In this document: positions 11,140 through 22,552 of the stretch, one piece after another
Layout: each line of letters opens with the position of its first letter
Position numbering within the stretch: position 1 is the stretch's first letter
Assembly: GCF_002953195.1 (NCBI RefSeq)
Contig: NZ_CP026377.1
Span: forward strand, 4,402,001-4,466,000
DNA: 64,000 nucleotides
DNA from: Mixta gaviniae
GTDB taxonomy: Bacteria; Pseudomonadota; Gammaproteobacteria; Enterobacterales; Enterobacteriaceae
Reading direction: 5' to 3'
The notes under the pieces: model-generated
Databases searched by the model: none
Seen by the model: the letters and a program-made list of their open reading frames with translations, nothing else
Told to the model about the DNA's origin: nothing
Made by a program: the position numbers and the translations under genes

Positions 11140-11580
11140 TCTATGACTTCTCCTAATCGCAAGGCGTTGATGATGCCAGCCGCAGACGACGAGACATCAC
11201 AAAACTCCGTTAAAAACCCTAACACACCGATTGTAAGTAGCCGCACAGCCCAAGTCCAGCGGCGAGCGGCGGTGAAGCGCAGTCTGTAACAATTTTCAGC
11301 TTATGCCGAAAGCGCAGCGGGCCGCGAATCGCGGATAATTGCGCTTTTGTTAATAAAATGAGCGCAACGCGACGCTTCTTTCGCCAAAAATGATGTTTAA
11401 AGAACAGCAAAAGACGCGAAAACGCGCATTTTTTTGATGGACCACACAGATTTCAAGTTCGCTATTTCTCGTTTATGCGCGTTAACGATAAATTCACAAC
11501 AGCCCCACATTTGTTTGGGCGGTTCAATGGAATGAAAACAACGATTGATAAAATTTAACCTCGCCATCAGGAATTTCATT
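11140..11580. other. Intergenic region zapB-glpF (441 bases)
   Basis: This contains the divergent promoters of zapB and glpFK. The part from about 11400 to 11540 is AT-rich. I looked for CRP (TGTGA-N6-TCACA) and GlpR operators, which control glpFK in E. coli, and found only weak partial matches, so none is called. No coding sequence is supported here. Confidence 0.5.
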
Positions 11581-12438
11581 ATGAGTCAGACAGCAACTAG
11601 CACACTAAAAGGTCAGTGCATTGCCGAATTTCTCGGAACCGGCATGATCATCTTCTTCGGCGCTGGCTGTGTGGCCGCAATGAAGTTGGCTGGCGCGGCT
11701 TTCGGTCAATGGGAAATCTGTATTATCTGGGGCCTGGCCGTTTCCATGGCCGCCTATATGACAGCGGGCGTGTCAGGCGCGCACCTGAACCCGGCCGTTA
11801 CCGTCGCGCTCTGCCTTTTCGCCAACTTTGAAGGGCGTAAAGTCGCGCCTTATATTGTGGCGCAGGTAGCGGGCGCCTTCAGCGCCGCGGCGCTGGTTTA
11901 CGGGCTCTACTACAACCTGTTCGTCGACTATGAAGCCAGCCATCAAATGGTGCGCGGCAGCGTGGAAAGCCTCGACCTGGCCGGCATCTTCTCGACCTAT
12001 CCTAACCCGCATATCAGCGTAGGTCAGGCGTTTTTAGTCGAGATGGTGATTACCGCCGTATTGATGTCGGTGATTATGGCGTTGACCGATGACGGCAACG
12101 GCGTGCCGCGCGGCCCGCTGGCCCCGCTGCTGATTGGCCTGCTGGTCGCGGTTATCGGCGGCGCGATGGGACCGCTGACCGGTTTCGCCCTGAACCCGGC
12201 GCGCGATCTTGGCCCGAAAATTTTCGCCTGGCTGGCAGGCTGGGGCAACGTCGCCTTTACCGGCGGCCGTGATATTCCTTACTTCCTCGTGCCGATTTTC
12301 GGCCCGTTGGTCGGTGCCTGCCTGGGTGCATGGGGATATCGCTCACTGATTTGCCGTCACCTGCCCTGTAATCTTAACGTGACGCAGAAAACCGATGCAG
12401 ATAAGCCCGTCGCGCGAGCTGAGCAGCGTAAAGCGTAA
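11581..12438 (+). CDS. glpF: Glycerol uptake facilitator GlpF (aquaglyceroporin)
   Basis: 285 residues from the ATG at 11581 (MSQTATSTLKGQ), chosen over an earlier in-frame start because E. coli GlpF begins the same way. It is a MIP-family channel with six membrane helices and two half-helices carrying the NPA signatures AHLNPAVT and ALNPARDL. It lets glycerol diffuse in for trapping by GlpK, whose gene follows after 33 bases in the same operon. Confidence 0.97.
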   Translation: MSQTATSTLKGQCIAEFLGTGMIIFFGAGCVAAMKLAGAAFGQWEICIIWGLAVSMAAYMTAGVSGAHLNPAVTVALCLFANFEGRKVAPYIVAQVAGAFSAAALVYGLYYNLFVDYEASHQMVRGSVESLDLAGIFSTYPNPHISVGQAFLVEMVITAVLMSVIMALTDDGNGVPRGPLAPLLIGLLVAVIGGAMGPLTGFALNPARDLGPKIFAWLAGWGNVAFTGGRDIPYFLVPIFGPLVGACLGAWGYRSLICRHLPCNLNVTQKTDADKPVARAEQRKA

Positions 12439-12471
12439 CCGTGTTCAATCTTTGCACATCAGGAAATGATT

Positions 12472-13983
<1,512 letters not shown>

Positions 13984-13991
13984 GATTTCAG

Positions 13992-14020
13992 GCCCGCGTC
14001 GCCAGCCGGCGCGGGCTTTT
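13992..14020 (+). terminator. Terminator after glpK
   Basis: GCCCGCG (13992-13998) pairs with CGCGGGC (14010-14016) across an 11-base loop and is followed by TTTT. It may be partly read through into glpX. Confidence 0.75.
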
Positions 14021-14080
14021 CTCCCCGCCCTCCCCGCTGTGATACACTTTTGCCTCATTTGTTTTCCTCAGAGGCTGGTC

Positions 14081-15091
14081 ATGAAACGAGAACTCGCCAT
14101 TGAATTTTCCCGCGTTACCGAGGCGGCCGCGCTGGCTGGCTACAAATGGCTCGGCCGCGGCGATAAAAACCAGGCGGACGGCGCGGCGGTCAACGCCATG
14201 CGCATCATGTTGAATAAAGTCGATATCGATGGACGCATTGTTATCGGCGAAGGCGAAATCGATGAGGCGCCGATGCTCTATATCGGCGAGAAGGTCGGCA
14301 CCGGCAATGGCGATGCGGTGGATATCGCCGTCGACCCGATTGAAGGTACGCGCATGACCGCCATGGGCCAGGCGAATGCGCTGGCGGTGCTGGCGGTCGG
14401 CGACCGGGGCACTTTTTTGCACGCGCCGGATATGTACATGGAGAAGCTGATTGTCGGGCCGTGCGCCAAAGGCCATATCGATCTGAACCTGCCTTTGGAA
14501 ACCAACCTGAACAATATTGCCGCGGCGCTGGGCAAACCGCTGAGCGAGCTGACGGTGACCATCCTGGCCAAGCCGCGCCACGATGCGGTGATCAAACAGA
14601 TGCAGCAGTTGGGCGTGCGTATCTTTGCCATTCCCGACGGCGACGTCGCCGCCTCTATCCTGACCTGCATGCCGGACAGCGAAGTGGATGTGCTGTATGG
14701 CATTGGCGGCGCGCCGGAAGGCGTAGTGTCAGCGGCCGTGATCCGCGCGCTGGACGGCGATATGCAGGGCCGCCTGTTGCCGCGTCATGAGGTGAAAGGC
14801 GACAGTGGAGAAAACCGTCGTCTGGGCGAAGATGAGCTGGCGCGCTGCCGGGAGATGGGCATCAAGGCCGGCGAGCGGCTGACGCTGGAGATGATGGCGC
14901 GCAACGATAATGTGATTTTCGCCGCCACCGGCATCACCAGCGGCGATCTGCTGAAAGGGATCACGCGTCAGGGCAATATCGCTACCAGCGAAACGCTACT
15001 GATCCGCGGTAAATCGCGCACCATTCGCCGTATCCAGTCGATTCATTATCTCGACCGCAAGGATACGGCGCTGCATCAGTGGATCCTGTAG
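14081..15091 (+). CDS. glpX: Fructose-1,6-bisphosphatase, class II
   Basis: 336 residues from the ATG at 14081 (MKRELAIEFSRV), the exact E. coli GlpX length. A long in-frame upstream extension overlaps glpK and is not supported. It hydrolyses fructose 1,6-bisphosphate in gluconeogenesis and uses Mn2+. The metal-binding acidic motifs GEGEIDEAPM (56-65) and DPIEGT (85-90) of the lithium-sensitive phosphatase fold are present. Grouping with glpFK fits growth on glycerol. It ends 3 bases from the stop of emrD on the opposite strand. Confidence 0.96.
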   Translation: MKRELAIEFSRVTEAAALAGYKWLGRGDKNQADGAAVNAMRIMLNKVDIDGRIVIGEGEIDEAPMLYIGEKVGTGNGDAVDIAVDPIEGTRMTAMGQANALAVLAVGDRGTFLHAPDMYMEKLIVGPCAKGHIDLNLPLETNLNNIAAALGKPLSELTVTILAKPRHDAVIKQMQQLGVRIFAIPDGDVAASILTCMPDSEVDVLYGIGGAPEGVVSAAVIRALDGDMQGRLLPRHEVKGDSGENRRLGEDELARCREMGIKAGERLTLEMMARNDNVIFAATGITSGDLLKGITRQGNIATSETLLIRGKSRTIRRIQSIHYLDRKDTALHQWIL

Positions 15092-15094
15092 CGG

Positions 15095-16273
15095 TTAAAC
15101 CGCCTGCGGCTCGGCATCTTTAGAGAGCGGCCACCAGCAGAACAGCATTAACAGGGCGGTGGCGCACATCAGCATCCCCAAGCTGAACTGGCTGTTCTGC
15201 GGCAGCAGTGCCGACAGCCAGGCCACCAGCCCCGAGCCAAGATTCTGCAGGCCGCCGATCAGCGCGCCGGCGGTACCCGCCAGCCAGGCGTAAGGCTCCA
15301 TCGCGCCAGAGGTGGCCAGCGGAAACATCATGCCCGCGCCGAAGAAGAACAGCGATGCGGGCACCAGCAGCGTCCAGATATTCATGATGCCGAACCACGC
15401 CGGCAGCCACATCAGCGCCGCCGCCAGCAGACAGCTGTTCACCGCGTACCACATCAGAGTATGAAAGCTTTTATCGTCACGTCCCGCGAACCAGGCGCCG
15501 AAAAAGGCCGCCGGGATCGGCAGAATAAACAGAATACTGATGGTCATCGCGTCAAGGCCCAGCACGCCGCCCATTAATACCCCGCAGCTTGATTCATAGA
15601 CCGCGATGCCCGCCAGCGCGCCAATCAGCATCAGCAGATAACGCACAAAAATGCGATCGCTTAGCAACGGACGATAGCGGGAAAAGAGCGGCCGCGTTTC
15701 GTTCAGCGGCGGACGCGTTTCTGGCAGCCAGCGCGCCATTGCGCCGGTGACCATCACGCAGAGCAGCAGCAAAAAAGCGAAACAGGCGTGCCAGCCGAAC
15801 AGACGCGTCAGCATCGCGCCGATCAGCGGCGCCACCAGCGGACTGAACAATATGCCCATATTGAGCAGGCTGTTCGCCCGGCGCAGCGCGCTGCCGGAAT
15901 AGAGATCGCGCGGCATTGTCCGCGCCATTACGCCCGCCACGCCGGTGCCCAACCCCTGCAGCGCGCTTGCCGCCACCAGCCAGTCGATCGACGGCGCGAA
16001 CAATGCGCCAAGCGCGCCGACCATAAATACCGCCATGCCCGCGAGGATCACCGGCTTGCGGCCGATGCTGTCCGAGAGCGGGCCGTAAAACAGTTGCGAT
16101 CCGCCGTAGGTCATCAGGTAGGCCGCCATCACGCGCTGCATCACACCGTCGCGCACGTTAAAGGCTTCAGCAATAGTGGCCATCGCCGGGACATAGATGG
16201 TTTGCGCCATTTGCCCTACCGCCACCAGTACGATAAGCATCAGCAACAGATGTCCGTTTTCTAATTTTTTCAT
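15095..16273 (-). CDS. emrD: Multidrug efflux MFS transporter EmrD
   Basis: 392 residues with twelve predicted membrane segments, aligned along its length with E. coli EmrD (394 residues). It starts with a short basic tail, then LLLMLIVLVAVGQMAQTIYVPA. The MFS signature GPLSDSIGRKPVI follows helix 2. EmrD is a proton-driven exporter of uncouplers and amphipathic drugs. In E. coli the gene is elsewhere, whereas here it separates glpX from fpr. It is convergent with glpX with almost no gap and no room for a separate terminator. Confidence 0.93.
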   Translation of the reverse strand: MKKLENGHLLLMLIVLVAVGQMAQTIYVPAMATIAEAFNVRDGVMQRVMAAYLMTYGGSQLFYGPLSDSIGRKPVILAGMAVFMVGALGALFAPSIDWLVAASALQGLGTGVAGVMARTMPRDLYSGSALRRANSLLNMGILFSPLVAPLIGAMLTRLFGWHACFAFLLLLCVMVTGAMARWLPETRPPLNETRPLFSRYRPLLSDRIFVRYLLMLIGALAGIAVYESSCGVLMGGVLGLDAMTISILFILPIPAAFFGAWFAGRDDKSFHTLMWYAVNSCLLAAALMWLPAWFGIMNIWTLLVPASLFFFGAGMMFPLATSGAMEPYAWLAGTAGALIGGLQNLGSGLVAWLSALLPQNSQFSLGMLMCATALLMLFCWWPLSKDAEPQAV

Positions 16274-16577
16274 AGCCGCTTAGAGGAAAATTACAGGATG
16301 AAAGCCTGCCGTTTAGCGGTTGAGCAGCAAATCAGCAGGCGAAACAGGTTTGATGGCGGCAAAAATAGCAGTTTGCGTAAAGAAAGGAATGACGACGCGA
16401 GAAAGATTTATCGCTAATCTGTCAGCGGAAATTGCCCTTCTTTGTAAAACTAACTGTACGGCAGCACAAACTGCCGCCTCTTTTTGTCGCCCAGAGCTTT
16501 CCTGCGGCGGGCGCACTGGAAAAAGCGCGCCCAAGTGACGAAGATAGGCACTACGTTAATCAGATGGAGGAAGGTCA
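16274..16577. other. Intergenic region emrD-fpr (304 bases)
   Basis: This is a divergent promoter region. Short open frames occur on both strands but have no family resemblance, and none has a convincing ribosome-binding site. A SoxS/MarA site would be expected for fpr from E. coli, but I could not identify one with confidence. Confidence 0.4.
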
Positions 16578-17324
16578 ATGGCTGAATGGGTTAATGGCAA
16601 TGTCGTCGACGTCACGCACTGGACGGAGAGTTTGTTCAGTATCAAAGTGCATGCGCCCGTCACGCCCTTTACTGCCGGCCAGTTCGCCAAGCTGGCGCTG
16701 GAGATCGAAGGCGAACGCGTTCAGCGCGCCTACTCCTACGTCAATGCGCCCGCCAGTCCCGATCTGGAGTTCTATCTGGTGAATGTGCCGGAAGGCAAGC
16801 TCAGCCCAAGGCTGCACGCTCTGCAGCCTGGCGACAGCGTAATGGTAACGAAAGAGGCCGCCGGTTTTTTCGTGCTGGATGAGATCCCCGAATGCCAGAC
16901 GCTATGGATGCTGGCGACCGGCACGGCGATCGGCCCCTATCTTTCCATCCTGCAGCAGGGAGAAGGGCTGGCGCGTTTCGATCATATCGTGCTGGTGCAT
17001 GCGGCGCGCTACGCCGCCGATCTCAGCTATCTGCCGCTGATGCAGCAGCTGGCGGAGCGCTATCACGACAAACTGCGCATTCAGACGGTGGTAAGCCGTG
17101 AAACGGCGCCCGGCTCGTTAACCGGACGCGTGCCTGCGCTGATTGAAAGCGGCCAGCTTGAGCAGGCGGTGGGCCTGCCGATGACGGCGGAAAACAGCCA
17201 TATTATGCTGTGCGGCAACCCGCAAATGGTGCGCGACACGCAGCAGCTGCTGAAAGATACGCGTGACATGCGCAAGCATCTGCGCCGCAAGCCAGGCCAT
17301 ATCACCAGCGAACATTACTGGTGA
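16578..17324 (+). CDS. fpr: Ferredoxin/flavodoxin-NADP+ reductase
   Basis: 248 residues, the family length. It transfers electrons between NADPH and flavodoxin or ferredoxin, and so supports biotin synthase, ribonucleotide reductase activation and oxidative-stress repair. The FAD-binding RAYSYVNAP (RxYS motif), the NADP-binding GTAIGPYLSIL and the C-terminal EHYW with the terminal aromatic residue are visible. GGAGGAAGG lies upstream of the ATG. The end overlaps the 3' end of the convergent yiiR gene by 10 bases. Confidence 0.96.
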   Translation: MAEWVNGNVVDVTHWTESLFSIKVHAPVTPFTAGQFAKLALEIEGERVQRAYSYVNAPASPDLEFYLVNVPEGKLSPRLHALQPGDSVMVTKEAAGFFVLDEIPECQTLWMLATGTAIGPYLSILQQGEGLARFDHIVLVHAARYAADLSYLPLMQQLAERYHDKLRIQTVVSRETAPGSLTGRVPALIESGQLEQAVGLPMTAENSHIMLCGNPQMVRDTQQLLKDTRDMRKHLRRKPGHITSEHYW

Positions 17325-17767
17325 GTGGTCTTCCCCGCACCGCGCTTGCCGAAATAGTTTACCGGCTGCGCGGGCTGGCCAAAGCGATTGACGCCTGACG
17401 AGCCGCTCAGCAGACCTGACTCAATCACTATCGCCGCCAGCATCAGCGTCGGCGCCAGCCGGCCCAGCGCCAGCTGCCAGCCTGGTCCTAATACCGCCCA
17501 GTTCCCTGCCAACAGTATCCAGGCAACGATCAGCAGCAGCGCCCAGTAGCCGCGGCGGTTGCGATCGTGTAGCCGCTTGACCAGCACGGCGCTCGCCGGC
17601 CACAGCAAACAGACCACGCCAAACGCCGCCATCTGCGTATCCAGTAACGCATTTCCCGCGAGGACGAAAAGCGCGGTCATGGTCAACAGCCAGACTATCT
17701 GCCAAATCCAGAAGTCTCGCCGTCCCAGACGGCCGCGATAGGAGAAACACCATTGCTGTAGCGTCAT
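17315..17767 (-). CDS. yiiR: DUF805 family inner-membrane protein YiiR
   Basis: 150 residues with four predicted membrane segments and the DUF805 N-terminal signature YRGRLGRRDFWIW. A conserved KRLHDRNRRGYWALL follows helix 3. The function is unknown. Position between fpr and yiiQ matches E. coli yiiR. The C-terminal tail is short, basic and probably cytoplasmic. Confidence 0.88.
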   Translation of the reverse strand: MTLQQWCFSYRGRLGRRDFWIWQIVWLLTMTALFVLAGNALLDTQMAAFGVVCLLWPASAVLVKRLHDRNRRGYWALLLIVAWILLAGNWAVLGPGWQLALGRLAPTLMLAAIVIESGLLSGSSGVNRFGQPAQPVNYFGKRGAGKTTHQ

Positions 17768-17872
17768 TTTTTCGTCCCGAGGAAAACTATAAAATGGTTG
17801 CCGCAGTTTTTTGACTTTGGCGGGTAAAAACCGTTCTAATCTTGGCTGAGTTTACTGGACAGGGCAGAAAAA

Positions 17873-18475
17873 ATGAAGAAAGCGCCATGCACTTTGCTGA
17901 CGCCGCTGCTAATACTGCTTGCGCTGCTGACAAGCGCGACGGCGCGTGCTGACGATGCCGCAACGCGCGGTGACGCGTTGCCCACAGCGCCTTATCTGCT
18001 GCCGGGAGCGCCCACGTTCGATATGAGCATCGCGCAGTTTCGGGAAAAATATAACGCGGCGAATCCAGATTTGCCGCTCAGCGAATATCGCGCTATCGAC
18101 AGTCGTCTCGATAAAAGCAATCTGACGCGCGCCGCCAGCAAAATCAGTGAAACGCTCTACGCCTCTACCGCGCTGGAGCCGGGCACCGGAAAAATAAAAA
18201 CCCTGCAGATCACCTGGCTGCCGATCCCCGGCCCGGAAGAGAAAGCGGCGCAGGAAAAAGCGCAGGCCTATATGGCGGCGCTGATGCGCTTCTTCTCGCC
18301 GACGCGTTCGCAGGAAGAGGCCAGCAAGCGGCTGAATGAACTGTTGAGCAAGGGTAAAGGATCGCGCTACTACGCGCAGACGGAAGGGGCGCTGCGCTTT
18401 GTGGTAGCGGATAATGGCGAAAAGGGCCTGACCTTCGCTGTTGAACCGATTAAGCTCGCGCTGTCGGCGCCCTAA
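17873..18475 (+). CDS. yiiQ: DUF1454 family exported protein YiiQ
   Basis: 200 residues with a clear signal peptide ([13 protein letters not shown]..., cleavage likely after ATARA), so the protein is probably periplasmic. The remainder matches YiiQ of E. coli (199 residues). No enzymatic motif is visible and the function is not known. It is followed after 124 bases by tpiA, which has its own start signals. Confidence 0.88.
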   Translation: MKKAPCTLLTPLLILLALLTSATARADDAATRGDALPTAPYLLPGAPTFDMSIAQFREKYNAANPDLPLSEYRAIDSRLDKSNLTRAASKISETLYASTALEPGTGKIKTLQITWLPIPGPEEKAAQEKAQAYMAALMRFFSPTRSQEEASKRLNELLSKGKGSRYYAQTEGALRFVVADNGEKGLTFAVEPIKLALSAP

Positions 18476-18599
18476 TCGCTGCGGCAAAAATGACGAAAAG
18501 CAAAGCCATTCAGGTTCAAGATCTCTATACTGTCTGGCAGACATCGCTGCCCGGCGGGCAGTGTACTTTACTGGTATAGCGTTACACGTGGAGGATATG

Positions 18600-19364
18600 A
18601 TGCGACATCCATTAGTTATGGGTAACTGGAAGCTGAACGGCAGCAAAAAAATGGTCAGCGAGCTGATCGACGGACTGCGTAATGAGCTGAACGCCGTTCA
18701 GGGCTGTGGCGTCGCCATCGCCCCGCCAGTGATGTATCTGGATCAGGCGCAGCAGGCGCTGGGTGACAGCCAGATCGCACTGGGCGCCCAGAACGTTGAT
18801 GTGAACCTGTCCGGCGCGTTTACCGGCGAAGTCTCTGCCGACATGCTGAAAGATATCGGCGCGCGCTACATCATTATCGGCCATTCAGAACGTCGTACTT
18901 ACCATAAAGAGAGCGACGAACTGATCGCGAAAAAATTTGCCGTTCTCAAAGCGGCGGGCCTGATCCCGGTCCTCTGCATCGGCGAAACCGAAGCGGAAAA
19001 CGAAGCGGGTCAAACCGAAGAAGTGTGCGCGCGTCAGATTGATGCCGTGCTGGAAACGCAGGGCGCAGAGGCGTTCAACGGCGTCGTGATCGCCTATGAG
19101 CCTGTCTGGGCGATCGGTACCGGCAAATCTGCGACTCCGGCGCAGGCGCAGGCGGTGCATAAATTCATTCGCGACCATATCGCGAAGAAAGATGCGAAAG
19201 TGGCTGAGCAGGTCATCATTCAATACGGCGGTTCCGTCAACGACAAGAACGCCGCTGAACTCTTCGCGCAGCCGGATATCGACGGCGCGCTGGTCGGCGG
19301 CGCGTCGCTGAAAGCGGACGCCTTTGCGGTGATCGTGAAAGCTGCTGCCGCAGCGAAAGCGTAA
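18600..19364 (+). CDS. tpiA: Triosephosphate isomerase
   Basis: 254 residues from the second of two adjacent ATGs (18597 and 18600), giving [14 protein letters not shown] as in E. coli TpiA (255 residues). GGAGG lies just upstream. It interconverts dihydroxyacetone phosphate and glyceraldehyde 3-phosphate. The catalytic residues are visible as NWK (Asn/Lys), IIGHSERR (His) and [11 protein letters not shown] (Glu). A candidate -10 TATACT lies at 18526-18531, and a small hairpin in the leader precedes the start. Confidence 0.97.
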   Translation: MRHPLVMGNWKLNGSKKMVSELIDGLRNELNAVQGCGVAIAPPVMYLDQAQQALGDSQIALGAQNVDVNLSGAFTGEVSADMLKDIGARYIIIGHSERRTYHKESDELIAKKFAVLKAAGLIPVLCIGETEAENEAGQTEEVCARQIDAVLETQGAEAFNGVVIAYEPVWAIGTGKSATPAQAQAVHKFIRDHIAKKDAKVAEQVIIQYGGSVNDKNAAELFAQPDIDGALVGGASLKADAFAVIVKAAAAAKA

Positions 19365-19370
19365 TACGTC

Positions 19371-19394
19371 ACGGGCGGCGGCCCCGCCGCCCGT
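19371..19394. terminator. Hairpin terminator between tpiA and cdh
   Basis: ACGGGCGGCG (19371-19380) pairs with CGCCGCCCGT (19385-19394), giving a strong GC stem. The following T-run is short (TTCTTA). It lies between convergent genes and probably serves tpiA. Confidence 0.65.
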
Positions 19395-19404
19395 TTCTTA
19401 TCCG

Positions 19405-20160
19405 CTACGGCGATAATATCGCGCAGCGATGATCCTGTAGCTCTTCCGCCGAACCCCGATTCAGTTGTAGCCAGTTTTGTTTAATCGCCATCAGCGCCAG
19501 CCGGCCATCCGGTAACGACGCCAGCGCCAGACCATATTTCCCCATCTCCTGCTGTGCCTGCGGCACTTCCTGCGACAAACGTACAAAACTGCTCTGCTGC
19601 GCCAGCGCCGTTGGCGACAGGGCGCGGATCAGCCAGCGATGCGTTCCCAGGGTGTACGGCCGCCACTGCGCGTCGAGCTGCGGTGCCAGCTTGTCGAGTG
19701 CCTGCCGCACATCGGGACGCAGGCAGGAGATATGAATATGCAGCTGGTTCTGTGTGCGGCCATATTCAGCATTGACGCTCAGCGAAGCGGCGCTATCCGG
19801 CACCGGCGCGCCGCGGCGCATCGACAGTAAATCCCGCTGCCGCCAGGCAAGCGCGAAAAAATTGGGCGTGGCGGCGTTCAGCAGTGTTGGGCTCTCGATG
19901 CCGCTGATGCGCGCCACCGGCATCAGCAGATATTGCAAAGGGCCATGGCGATCTTTCAGCGTGACAAAGCCCTGCGCCACATCAACGCGCTGGCAGGGAC
20001 TGGGATCCTTATTTTGCTGACCGGGAAGACACTGCTGGCTGATAATGCGCCAGAGCGCGTCGCCGTTATGATGAAAGCGCCAGGCGGCGGCGCCCAGCGC
20101 GACAGAGAGAGAAACAACAACAACCGTAACGATCTTCAGCGCGCGCGCGGTAGTCGGCAT
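19405..20160 (-). CDS. cdh: CDP-diacylglycerol pyrophosphatase
   Basis: 251 residues from the ATG at 20160, equal to E. coli Cdh. A TTG 30 bases upstream is in frame, but AAGGAA is correctly spaced for the ATG. It hydrolyses CDP-diacylglycerol to phosphatidate and CMP. A single N-terminal membrane anchor (about residues 6-26) precedes a HIT-superfamily domain with the histidine cluster QLHIHISC. The neighbourhood tpiA/cdh/sbp/pfkA is as in E. coli. Confidence 0.93.
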   Translation of the reverse strand: MPTTARALKIVTVVVVSLSVALGAAAWRFHHNGDALWRIISQQCLPGQQNKDPSPCQRVDVAQGFVTLKDRHGPLQYLLMPVARISGIESPTLLNAATPNFFALAWRQRDLLSMRRGAPVPDSAASLSVNAEYGRTQNQLHIHISCLRPDVRQALDKLAPQLDAQWRPYTLGTHRWLIRALSPTALAQQSSFVRLSQEVPQAQQEMGKYGLALASLPDGRLALMAIKQNWLQLNRGSAEELQDHRCAILSP

Positions 20161-20187
20161 AGCGGCGATTTCCTTGATGACCCGTAA

Positions 20188-20214
20188 CAATGCTCGCCGC
20201 TTCCGCGAGCATTG
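20188..20214 (-). terminator. Hairpin between sbp and cdh
   Basis: CAATGCTCGC (20188-20197) pairs with GCGAGCATTG (20205-20214). Read on the minus strand it follows the sbp stop by about 28 bases. The distal T-run is poor, so termination may be partial. Confidence 0.45.
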
Positions 20215-20241
20215 TCACGTGAATCATTCGGGACGCTTTGC

Positions 20242-21231
20242 TTAACGCTTCATGATTTGATCATAGGTGCCACCATCGGCGAAGTGGGCTTTCTGCGCGG
20301 CGGTCCAGCCGCCAAACTTCTCATCAACGGTAAACAGCTTCAGCGGCGTAAAGGTGCTGGCATACTTTTTCGCGACCGCCGCATCGCGTGGACGATAGAA
20401 GTTCTGCGCGGCAATATCCTGCCCTTCCGGCGAATAGAGATAGTTCAGGTATTCAGTGGCCACTTTACGCGTGTCGCGCTCATCCACGACGCGATCGACT
20501 ACCGAGACTGTCGGCTCAGCCAGAATCGATTCGCTCGGCGTGATGATTTCAAACTGATCTTTGCCCAGTTTGTTCACGGCCAGATACGCTTCGTTTTCCC
20601 AGGCGATCAGCACGTCGCCGATGCCGCGCTCAACAAAGGTATTGGTCGCGCCGCGCGCGCCGGAATCCTGCACTTCCACGTTTTTAAACAGCGATTTGAC
20701 GAACGCCTGCGCCTGCGCCTGGTCACCCTGATGCTGATCAAGGGCATAGCCCCAGGCCGCCAGGTAGTTCCAGCGCGCGCCGCCGGAGGTCTTCGGGTTC
20801 GGCGTAATCACCGACACGCCCGGCTTCAGTAAGTCAGGCCAGTCATGGATCTGTTTGGGGTTGCCTTTGCGTACCAGGAAAACGATGGTCGAGGTATAGG
20901 GCGCGGAGTTATTCGCCAGGCGTTTAATCCACTCTTTATTGATGCGGCCGCGCGCAGCGATAGCATCGACGTCGGACGCCAGCGCCAGCGTCACCACATC
21001 GGCGCGGATGCCGTTGATGACCGAGGTCGCCTGCTTGCCGGAACCGCCGTGCGACTGACGGATCACCACGTTATCGCCCGTTTCCTGTTTGTAGTGGGCG
21101 CTGAACGCTTTGTTATATTGTTCGTACAGTTCGCGCGTCGGATCGTAAGAAACGTTCAGCAGCTGAATATCTTTCGCCAGCACGCTGGTTGACGCCAGTA
21201 ACACAGCCAGCCCTACACTCCACTTATTCAT
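20242..21231 (-). CDS. sbp: Periplasmic sulfate-binding protein
   Basis: 329 residues with signal peptide [19 protein letters not shown] (cleavage before KDIQ). It binds sulfate or thiosulfate for the CysAWT ABC importer. Family motifs seen are [20 protein letters not shown] and [20 protein letters not shown], which line the sulfate cleft. It is a solitary gene apart from its transporter, as in E. coli, and CysB control is expected from the family but no site was assigned. Confidence 0.96.
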   Translation of the reverse strand: MNKWSVGLAVLLASTSVLAKDIQLLNVSYDPTRELYEQYNKAFSAHYKQETGDNVVIRQSHGGSGKQATSVINGIRADVVTLALASDVDAIAARGRINKEWIKRLANNSAPYTSTIVFLVRKGNPKQIHDWPDLLKPGVSVITPNPKTSGGARWNYLAAWGYALDQHQGDQAQAQAFVKSLFKNVEVQDSGARGATNTFVERGIGDVLIAWENEAYLAVNKLGKDQFEIITPSESILAEPTVSVVDRVVDERDTRKVATEYLNYLYSPEGQDIAAQNFYRPRDAAVAKKYASTFTPLKLFTVDEKFGGWTAAQKAHFADGGTYDQIMKR

Positions 21232-21372
21232 TGCATGCTCTCCCGAATTTAATTAGCGAAAGCGTGACATAAAGCGGGCAGCGTTTTAAAGAATTAAAAA
21301 AGAGGGGTTATTACTTTATAGAATATATGAAGGAAATAAAAAGGCGCTGACTGTGCAGCGCCCTGAAGAGCA

Positions 21373-22335
21373 TCAGTAAAGTTTTTTCGCCGTTTCCAGC
21401 CAGTCACGTTTAAACGGACGTTTCATGTTTTCAATGGCGTCGATGATGTCGTGATGCACCATTTTTTCGTTCTGGATGCCGACGCAGCGTCCGCCGTAGC
21501 CCTGCAGCAGCAGCTCAATCGCATAGGCGCCCATACGCGAAGCCAGAATGCGGTCATAAGCGACCGGCGCGCCGCCGCGCTGAATGTGGCCCAGCACTGT
21601 CGCGCGGGTTTCGCGCTTGGTTTCGGCTTCGATATATTTCGCCAGCTCATCGATATCGCAGATATGCTCCGTGATAGCGACGATGGCATGTTTTTTACCT
21701 TTCGCGATGCCCGCTTTGATCTCTTCCACCAGCTCTTCGCGGGTATAAGGGATCTCCGGCAGCACGATGAATTCGCAGCCGCCGGCAATCGCCGCTGCCA
21801 GCGTCAGATCGCCGCAGTAGCGGCCCATGACTTCAACGATAGAGATGCGCTGATGCGAAGAGGAGGTATCGCGCAGACGGTCAATGGCTTCGACCACCGT
21901 TTCCAGCGCGGTAAAGAAGCCGATGGTATAGTCGGTGCCCGCTACATCGTTATCAATGGTGCCCGGCAGGCCGATGCACGGAAAACCCATTTCCGTCAGG
22001 CGCTTCGCACCCATATAAGAGCCGTCGCCGCCGATCACCACCAGCGCGTCGATGCCGCGTTTTTTCATATTCTCAATAGCGACCTGGCGCGTTTCTTCAT
22101 TACGGAATTCAGGGAAGCGCGCAGAGCCGAGGAAGGTGCCGCCGCGGTTGATCATGTCAGAAACGCTGTAGCGGTCGAGGTTGATCATACGGTCTTCATA
22201 CAAGCCGAGATAGCCATCGTAAATGCCATAAACTTCCAGACCTTCACTCAGGGCGGAGCGGACTACACCGCGAATAGCTGCGTTCATCCCTGGGGCGTCG
22301 CCGCCGCTTGTCAGTACACCGATTTTCTTGATCAT
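21373..22335 (-). CDS. pfkA: 6-phosphofructokinase I
   Basis: 320 residues from the ATG at 22335 ([16 protein letters not shown]), with AGAGGT upstream; a start 18 bases earlier is not supported. It is the main glycolytic phosphofructokinase, forming tetramers activated by ADP and inhibited by phosphoenolpyruvate. ATP-binding GGDAPGMN (11-18), the catalytic loop [11 protein letters not shown] and the allosteric-site arginines are conserved. A Cra-type palindrome lies about 120 bases upstream. Confidence 0.97.
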   Translation of the reverse strand: MIKKIGVLTSGGDAPGMNAAIRGVVRSALSEGLEVYGIYDGYLGLYEDRMINLDRYSVSDMINRGGTFLGSARFPEFRNEETRQVAIENMKKRGIDALVVIGGDGSYMGAKRLTEMGFPCIGLPGTIDNDVAGTDYTIGFFTALETVVEAIDRLRDTSSSHQRISIVEVMGRYCGDLTLAAAIAGGCEFIVLPEIPYTREELVEEIKAGIAKGKKHAIVAITEHICDIDELAKYIEAETKRETRATVLGHIQRGGAPVAYDRILASRMGAYAIELLLQGYGGRCVGIQNEKMVHHDIIDAIENMKRPFKRDWLETAKKLY

Positions 22336-22452
22336 GGCTACCTCTGGACTCAATACTTGATGATGAATTCGTTACGCCGGAAAGGTTCGACGCCCGCTCA
22401 GTGTCCGATCTTACCGACTCATATTGGCAAATAGTATATCAATGCCCTGATG

Positions 22453-22466
22453 CTGAATTGATTCAG
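22453..22466. promoter_or_regulatory. Candidate Cra (FruR) operator upstream of pfkA
   Basis: CTGAATTGATTCAG is a perfect 6+2+6 palindrome that fits the Cra consensus (TGAA-N4-TTCA with a GC flank). Cra represses pfkA in E. coli. The site is 118 bases upstream of the pfkA start codon. Confidence 0.65.
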
Positions 22467-22552
22467 GTCAGACTAGTTTCTGGAAAATCTTTCATGCAAC
22501 CTGGTCTGGCGCTTTGCTCAAAAGCCAGGCCGATATTATTTCACAATTCTGC

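Noticed and set aside
11400..11540. Possible GlpR and CRP sites upstream of glpF
   Set aside because: Only partial half-sites were seen; matches are too weak to separate from chance in AT-rich sequence.
16313..16538. Two opposing short frames of about 72 codons in the emrD-fpr gap
   Set aside because: They overlap each other almost completely, lack ribosome-binding sites and match no known family.
21451..22434. 327-codon open frame antisense to pfkA
   Set aside because: It is a shadow of a certain gene. It runs past the pfkA start only by chance.
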